From positions 124,001 through 188,000 of the forward strand of contig CALODP010000015.1 in the NCBI GenBank assembly GCA_942492055.1: a stretch of DNA of 64,000 bases, in the 5' to 3' direction. Position numbers and translations under genes: made by a program. Origin of the DNA: CALODP01 sp942492055. Lineage in GTDB: Bacteria; Bacteroidota; Ignavibacteria; Ignavibacteriales; Melioribacteraceae. A model generated the notes under the pieces. It was given only the letters and a program-made list of their open reading frames with translations. It did no database searches and was not told where the DNA came from. Below are positions 60,267-64,000 of this stretch, piece by piece (within the stretch, counting starts at the first letter, position 1; every line of letters begins with the position of its first letter).

Positions 60267-61250
60267 TTATGCGAGAAAATTTGCCATCAATGAAGCCGAG
60301 AGAACCTGAACAAACATTATCATCGTTTCTACCATAATAAGTTTCGGGCCGTTTTTTCTAAGTGAGCCGAAATTGATCTTCACCCCTATTCCCGCCATTG
60401 CAATAGCCAAAAGAAAATGGGCAATACTAGCAATTCCAGATTCTATATTTGTAGTTAACATTCCCGAGCTGGATAAAAGAAACATCAGAAAAAATCCAAC
60501 GATGAATAGAGGGACGGGGAAAGATTTGCCTCCTTTGGGTTTTTCGCTATGTTGAGTTCTTCCGAAATAAAATCCCAGAATCAAAATTACCGGACCAAGC
60601 ATTAAAACTCTGCTCATTTTTATCAAAACCGCAATATTCCCGATATTATCACTCATTGAAAAACCTGCTGCTACAACTTGCCCCACAGCCTGCAATACAC
60701 CACCGATAATATCACCGCTGATTATTTCATTAAAGCCGAAAATTTTGCAGATAAATGGGAGCAAAAAGATCCCTATTGTTCCCATAAAATTTACCGCGGC
60801 AATTGATAATCCGGTCTCTTCTTCGGAGCCATCTATAACCTTGGTTACGCTTGCAATTGCGCTTGAGCCGCATATAGCGTTTCCGCAACCCAGAAGTACT
60901 CTTCCTTTGGGAGACAATCCCAACAATTTCCCGAATAATAATCCGGCCGAGATTGTAATGACGATCATGAGAATTACAAAAAAAATTGTTGGGAGTCCAA
61001 GCTCGAAAAGAGTAGATGATTTCAACTCGATTCCAAGAAGAGCAATTGTAAATGGGAGGAGCTTCTTATCCGCGAAATCGATTCCCGATTTCAGAGACTT
61101 TTTCACATTTAATATGTTGCCAAATACTATTCCCAAAAGCAGAGCTATAGTTACAGTTCCGATTCCCGGGATAAAGCTGCCAAGTATAATTCCGAATAAA
61201 GCCAATGCCAAACAAATAGATAATCCAGGTACATAATCAAAGTATTTCAC
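60267..61250 (-). CDS. YeiH-family putative sulphate exporter
   Basis: Integral membrane protein of the UPF0324/YeiH family, 327 residues with nine to ten hydrophobic segments. The family signature GCGNAICGSSAIASV lies near residue 120 and GGVLQAVGQVVAAGFS near 185. Members are annotated as putative sulphate or sulphite exporters, a weakly proven role. The start is GTG 61250 with GGAGATTG upstream. It is divergent from a LysR-type regulator, the same arrangement as yeiH/yeiE in enterobacteria, so the regulator probably controls it. Confidence 0.9.
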   Translation of the reverse strand: MKYFDYVPGLSICLALALFGIILGSFIPGIGTVTIALLLGIVFGNILNVKKSLKSGIDFADKKLLPFTIALLGIELKSSTLFELGLPTIFFVILMIVITISAGLLFGKLLGLSPKGRVLLGCGNAICGSSAIASVTKVIDGSEEETGLSIAAVNFMGTIGIFLLPFICKIFGFNEIISGDIIGGVLQAVGQVVAAGFSMSDNIGNIAVLIKMSRVLMLGPVILILGFYFGRTQHSEKPKGGKSFPVPLFIVGFFLMFLLSSSGMLTTNIESGIASIAHFLLAIAMAGIGVKINFGSLRKNGPKLIMVETMIMFVQVLSASLMANFLA

Positions 61251-61346
61251 ACCAATCTCCGAATAATTAAAATAACAGAGGCAATTCTAAGATATTCTTT
61301 GTATAATGAAAAATTATAAATAATTATATAAGGATAAGAAATTCTA

Positions 61347-62243
61347 ATGATAGATAGGGCTCATAAGATATTCTATCTGGTTGGCTTAAATAAGAGTTTC
61401 ACCAAGGCTGCGCGAATAATGTATATAAGTCAACCTGCTGTTTCCCAACAAATAAAAATACTGGAGAATAAGTACGGTAACAAATTGATAGAGTTGGAGG
61501 GGAAGAATGTAAGAATGACAGAAGAGGGGACAAGGCTATTCTTCAGAATTGAAGAGGGGCTTGAGTTAGAAGAGAAGCTCAAAAGTGATCTTGATCCGAA
61601 GAGGGGCCGTAAATATAACATCGGAGCGACTCTAACAATCGGCGAGTATGTAATGCCCGAATTGTTGGGAAACTACAGTCAAGAATACACCGACGAAGAT
61701 ATAATTATGCAAGTTGAAAACACCGAAATAATCACTCAGCTATTGTACGAAAGGAAAATATTACTTGGATTCGTAGAAGGGGAATTTAATAAGCGATTAT
61801 TCGAATATTCTCTCTACAAAAAGGATGAGATGATATTAGTCGGAGCCAAAGATTCGGGATTGGCAAGCAGAGGAGAGATAAACGGGGAAGAGTTGCTGAA
61901 AGAGAAGCTGATATTACGAGAAAAGGGTTCCGGTACGAGAAAGTCTTTTGAAGATGAAATGATTTCGCGTGGGTTTTCGATGAATGAATTCGCCGCTTAT
62001 ATGAGTATTGGCAGTTTAACCGCTATTAAGAGAATGGTACTAAAGAATCTCGGGTATACTATTATTTCTCGCTTAGCTGTTGAGGAAGAGTTAAAGGAAG
62101 GCCGACTGGTTGAGATAAAAACAGGAGATCTCAAGTTTTTCAGAGAGTTTAATTTTATCTGTAATAAAAATGAAGTAAACCCTTTTGTAAGTAAGTTTGT
62201 TGAATATTGTCTAAAAGGCAGAAAGGAGAAAAATGAACTCTGA
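61347..62243 (+). CDS. LysR-family regulator of the YeiH locus
   Basis: A 298-residue LysR protein. The winged-helix domain (1-65) contains KSFTKAARIMYISQPAVSQQIKILE; residues 90-295 form the effector-binding fold (YNIGATLTIGEYVMPELLG, KEKLILREKGSGTRKSFED). The GATLTIGEY and GSGTR segments resemble the CysB/YeiE branch, whose effectors are small sulphur or oxyanion compounds. It is divergent from yeiH across 96 AT-rich bases likely to hold its operator. The following GNAT gene overlaps its end by 11 bases. Confidence 0.9.
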   Translation: MIDRAHKIFYLVGLNKSFTKAARIMYISQPAVSQQIKILENKYGNKLIELEGKNVRMTEEGTRLFFRIEEGLELEEKLKSDLDPKRGRKYNIGATLTIGEYVMPELLGNYSQEYTDEDIIMQVENTEIITQLLYERKILLGFVEGEFNKRLFEYSLYKKDEMILVGAKDSGLASRGEINGEELLKEKLILREKGSGTRKSFEDEMISRGFSMNEFAAYMSIGSLTAIKRMVLKNLGYTIISRLAVEEELKEGRLVEIKTGDLKFFREFNFICNKNEVNPFVSKFVEYCLKGRKEKNEL

Positions 62244-62778
62244 TATTATTACTACGGAAAGATTGGTCCTGAAGCCGATGGCTCTGGAAGAAGCAGAGCT
62301 GTTTTACACTTATAGATCTATGGAGGAAGTAAAAAAAATGCAGGGTTGGTTTCCCGAATCGTTGGAAGATGCGGAATTGTTTATCGCTAAATATTCTAGA
62401 AGCGGGGAACCGATTGTGGGAACTTGGAAACAATTTGGAATTTATTTACACGATTCCGGGTTATTAATTGGTGACTGTGGTTTTAATATGTTCGAAGAGG
62501 AACAAGCGGGAATCGGTTATACAATATCTCCCGAGTTTCAAAGGAAAGGATATGGTTCGGAAGCTGTGGCCGGAATGCTTAAGCATTTATTCGAGAGGAT
62601 GAAATTACATCGTGTTATGGCAAGCACCGATCCGGCAAATTACTCTTCAATAAGTCTTTTGGAAAAACTCGGTTTTAGAAAAGAAGGGGAGTTCAAAAAA
62701 AGTATTAAAATAAATGGTGAATGGAAGGATGACTTGGCTTTTGGATTATTGAAAGAGGAATATGAAATGAAGCGCTGA
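62233..62778 (+). CDS. RimJ/RimL-type GNAT acetyltransferase
   Basis: A 181-residue acetyltransferase of the RimJ/RimL group. TTERLVLKPMALEEAELFY at the N-terminus, GIGYTISPEFQRKGYGSEAVAGML as the acetyl-CoA loop (Q-x-x-G-x-G pattern) and NYSSISLLEKLGFRKEGEF are typical. Substrates in the family range from ribosomal N-termini to small amines and antibiotics. AAAGGAG precedes the ATG, which lies inside the end of the LysR gene, so the two are co-expressed. Confidence 0.92.
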   Translation: MNSDIITTERLVLKPMALEEAELFYTYRSMEEVKKMQGWFPESLEDAELFIAKYSRSGEPIVGTWKQFGIYLHDSGLLIGDCGFNMFEEEQAGIGYTISPEFQRKGYGSEAVAGMLKHLFERMKLHRVMASTDPANYSSISLLEKLGFRKEGEFKKSIKINGEWKDDLAFGLLKEEYEMKR

Positions 62779-62876
62779 AGCTGAGAAATTTGTTTTACGT
62801 GAACTTTAGAAAGATAGCTTTTGTTTTAGGAATATAAATAGATGTAACAGTCCTTTTGAATAAAACGGAGGGTATT

Positions 62877-63470
62877 ATGCCCCGGACTATCTTTCTTAAG
62901 TTGATTAACGAATCCTTGGATTTTAAGAATTCAAGTGTGGTATTTTTTCAAGAAAATCTAGCCGAAATGAACCTGCCGGTAATCGCGTGGAGAGTAATTG
63001 ATTACATCCCGATCGGTGGAAGAACCTGCCTCAGATATCCAAATGAATTAACAATAAACGCCAGCGACGAGTCTCACAGCTTTTCATATCAGATTCCTGC
63101 GGAATTCGGAACCCGCTTTTTGATTAGTGAGGGGAAATTCGGAAAAGTTTTTGCGTACGGTGGAAAATCGATTGATCAAAATAGCATTGAAGTAGGTAAC
63201 GAGCTAAATAGAGGCGGGGTGGCAGCCAATATTTATAGAGATGGAAAATTACTTTGCGTTCTCCCTTTCGAAGAGCCCGATATGCTTAAAAAGATCAGCT
63301 TTGAGAGCAAACTCTTTGTTAAAGTTATTAACAATAAAGAGATATCCGAAGGAGAGGTGATAATCAGTAAGCTGGAAATAGAGAAATGTATTGAAATAGA
63401 TACGAGCAAAGGTCGTGAAATTGAGATTACCTTTTTAGCCGGGGGTGAAATTGCGCTACAATATAAATAA
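62877..63470 (+). CDS. Conserved hypothetical protein
   Basis: A 197-residue protein beginning MPRTIFLKLINESLDFKN. ATG 62877 follows GGAGGG; an extension to a TTG at 62856 has no support. The pattern SSVVFFQENLAEMNLPVIAWRVI near the N-terminus and RGGVAANIYRDGKLL near residue 130 recall a widespread family of unknown function with beta-rich structure. It has no signal peptide. Neighbours give no functional hint. Confidence 0.7.
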   Translation: MPRTIFLKLINESLDFKNSSVVFFQENLAEMNLPVIAWRVIDYIPIGGRTCLRYPNELTINASDESHSFSYQIPAEFGTRFLISEGKFGKVFAYGGKSIDQNSIEVGNELNRGGVAANIYRDGKLLCVLPFEEPDMLKKISFESKLFVKVINNKEISEGEVIISKLEIEKCIEIDTSKGREIEITFLAGGEIALQYK

Positions 63471-63615
63471 ATGTTCTAACGTAAGACTAATATGGTCTAG
63501 TTGTACTAAAAGTAGCTATATCTAGTATGTAATTGTTTAATTACACTCGGTAGAAATGTAAGAAAGTAATTCTAGTTGAATAACATATATCACAAACCAT
63601 GATAAAGGGGGAATT

Positions 63616-64000
63616 ATGAAACCTTTCTACAGCATTGCTCGTTTTTGTTTTCTTTTTGTAGTACTAATTAATACTTCATTATTGGCGCAGAACTGGTTCG
63701 TTGATGATAAGATAGAAACTCCGGCTGCCGCTAACGGTTATTACATGCCAACCACTCAAGTTAACAGCTGTAACGCCTGGTTGCACACAAGTGGAGATTA
63801 CTATCTTTACACTGACGGTGTAGAGTACTGGTATATTGATGATGATACTAATGAAGCTAATGGAGTATTGTTTTTTAGCTTAGGAGCTATTCCTTTCTCA
63901 TCGGAGACTCCTTTTGAAGATGAATGGGATCAGGAAAACGGCGTTAATAAATCTCATCCTGTATTATTTTCAATAACTTCCACTCCCTTGCCGGTTGAAT
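63616..64000 (+). CDS. Exported protein, 3' end outside window
   Basis: ATG 63616, five bases after GGGGG, opens a frame that runs past the window end (128 residues visible). It has a signal peptide (SIARFCFLFVVLINTSLLAQ) and a mature start NWFVDDKIETPAAANG. The visible domain is Asp/Tyr/Trp-rich and beta-like (GDYYLYTDGVEYWYIDDDTN). Related proteins in this group often end in a sorting domain, which cannot be checked here. Confidence 0.75.
   Translation, partial: MKPFYSIARFCFLFVVLINTSLLAQNWFVDDKIETPAAANGYYMPTTQVNSCNAWLHTSGDYYLYTDGVEYWYIDDDTNEANGVLFFSLGAIPFSSETPFEDEWDQENGVNKSHPVLFSITSTPLPVE

Overview
This is an AT-rich, gene-dense stretch of a Gram-negative chromosome, most likely from the FCB group (Bacteroidota/Ignavibacteriota-like). 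Three things suggest this. Exported proteins end in a C-terminal sorting domain with the NYPNPFNPTT motif. A TonB-dependent receptor carries an N-terminal carboxypeptidase-regulatory-like domain. Core metabolism includes a ferredoxin-dependent 2-oxoacid oxidoreductase (korAB). Many genes have clear GGAGG-type ribosome binding sites, which argues against a classical Bacteroidia genome and for a deeper branch such as Ignavibacteria. That placement is inference.

Layout. 1-2.2 kb is a small accessory patch: a coiled-coil hypothetical, a lipoprotein, a frameshifted small zinc-binding protein and an orphan Imm53-type immunity protein. 2.3-18.9 kb is mostly housekeeping: a HEAT-repeat protein, pcm-miaA, a split AtuA pair, prfB with a programmed frameshift, an MGMT-type protein, a PspC/LiaF-like envelope-stress pair, nadE, dsbD, korAB, corA and a secreted metallopeptidase. 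19.1-20.8 kb holds a 21-bp tandem array into which an intact IS256-family element has inserted (perfect terminal repeats, 8-bp target duplication). 21.3-26.9 kb has nrnA-pepA and a convergent lolCDE-type operon. 27.0-27.4 kb is a four-tRNA cluster (Pro, Arg, His, Glu). 27.5-34.5 kb has a PlsC-like acyltransferase and a TonB receptor followed by a large duplicated secreted beta-helix protein. A 23-bp array lies at 34.6-34.9 kb. 35-42 kb holds DinB, a HEPN-like protein, tRNA-Gln, a PAS histidine kinase, an MBL hydrolase, and a Fur/PerR-type regulator divergent from a dodecin-peroxiredoxin-bcp-PTPS-folE-SDR operon. 42.2-54.3 kb has tRNA-Leu, a TPR protein, an LD-carboxypeptidase, two radical SAM enzymes, a YdjC deacetylase, a sorting-domain protein, an acetyltransferase and a propeller/coiled-coil exported protein. 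54.4-54.8 kb is a second 21-bp array. 55-64 kb holds three surface lipoproteins, AraC/GyrI and YoaP-type GNAT proteins, small stress proteins, a divergent YeiH/LysR pair and a secreted protein cut by the window end.

Functional themes. The best-supported module is the peroxide/pterin operon: a PerR-like regulator with two candidate operators faces genes for flavin storage (dodecin), two peroxidases and a complete-looking route from GTP to a tetrahydropterin. The LolCDE transporter, surface lipoproteins, TonB receptor and sorting-domain proteins form an envelope/secretion theme.

The most unusual material is not ordinary genes. There are three intergenic tandem arrays, each directly downstream of a gene for an exported protein. 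Two of them, though different in sequence, share a 21-bp unit organised as 42-bp dimers around a TTTGAA-like core. A prfB recoding site uses UAA rather than UGA. All functional calls rest on sequence reading alone; no searches were run.
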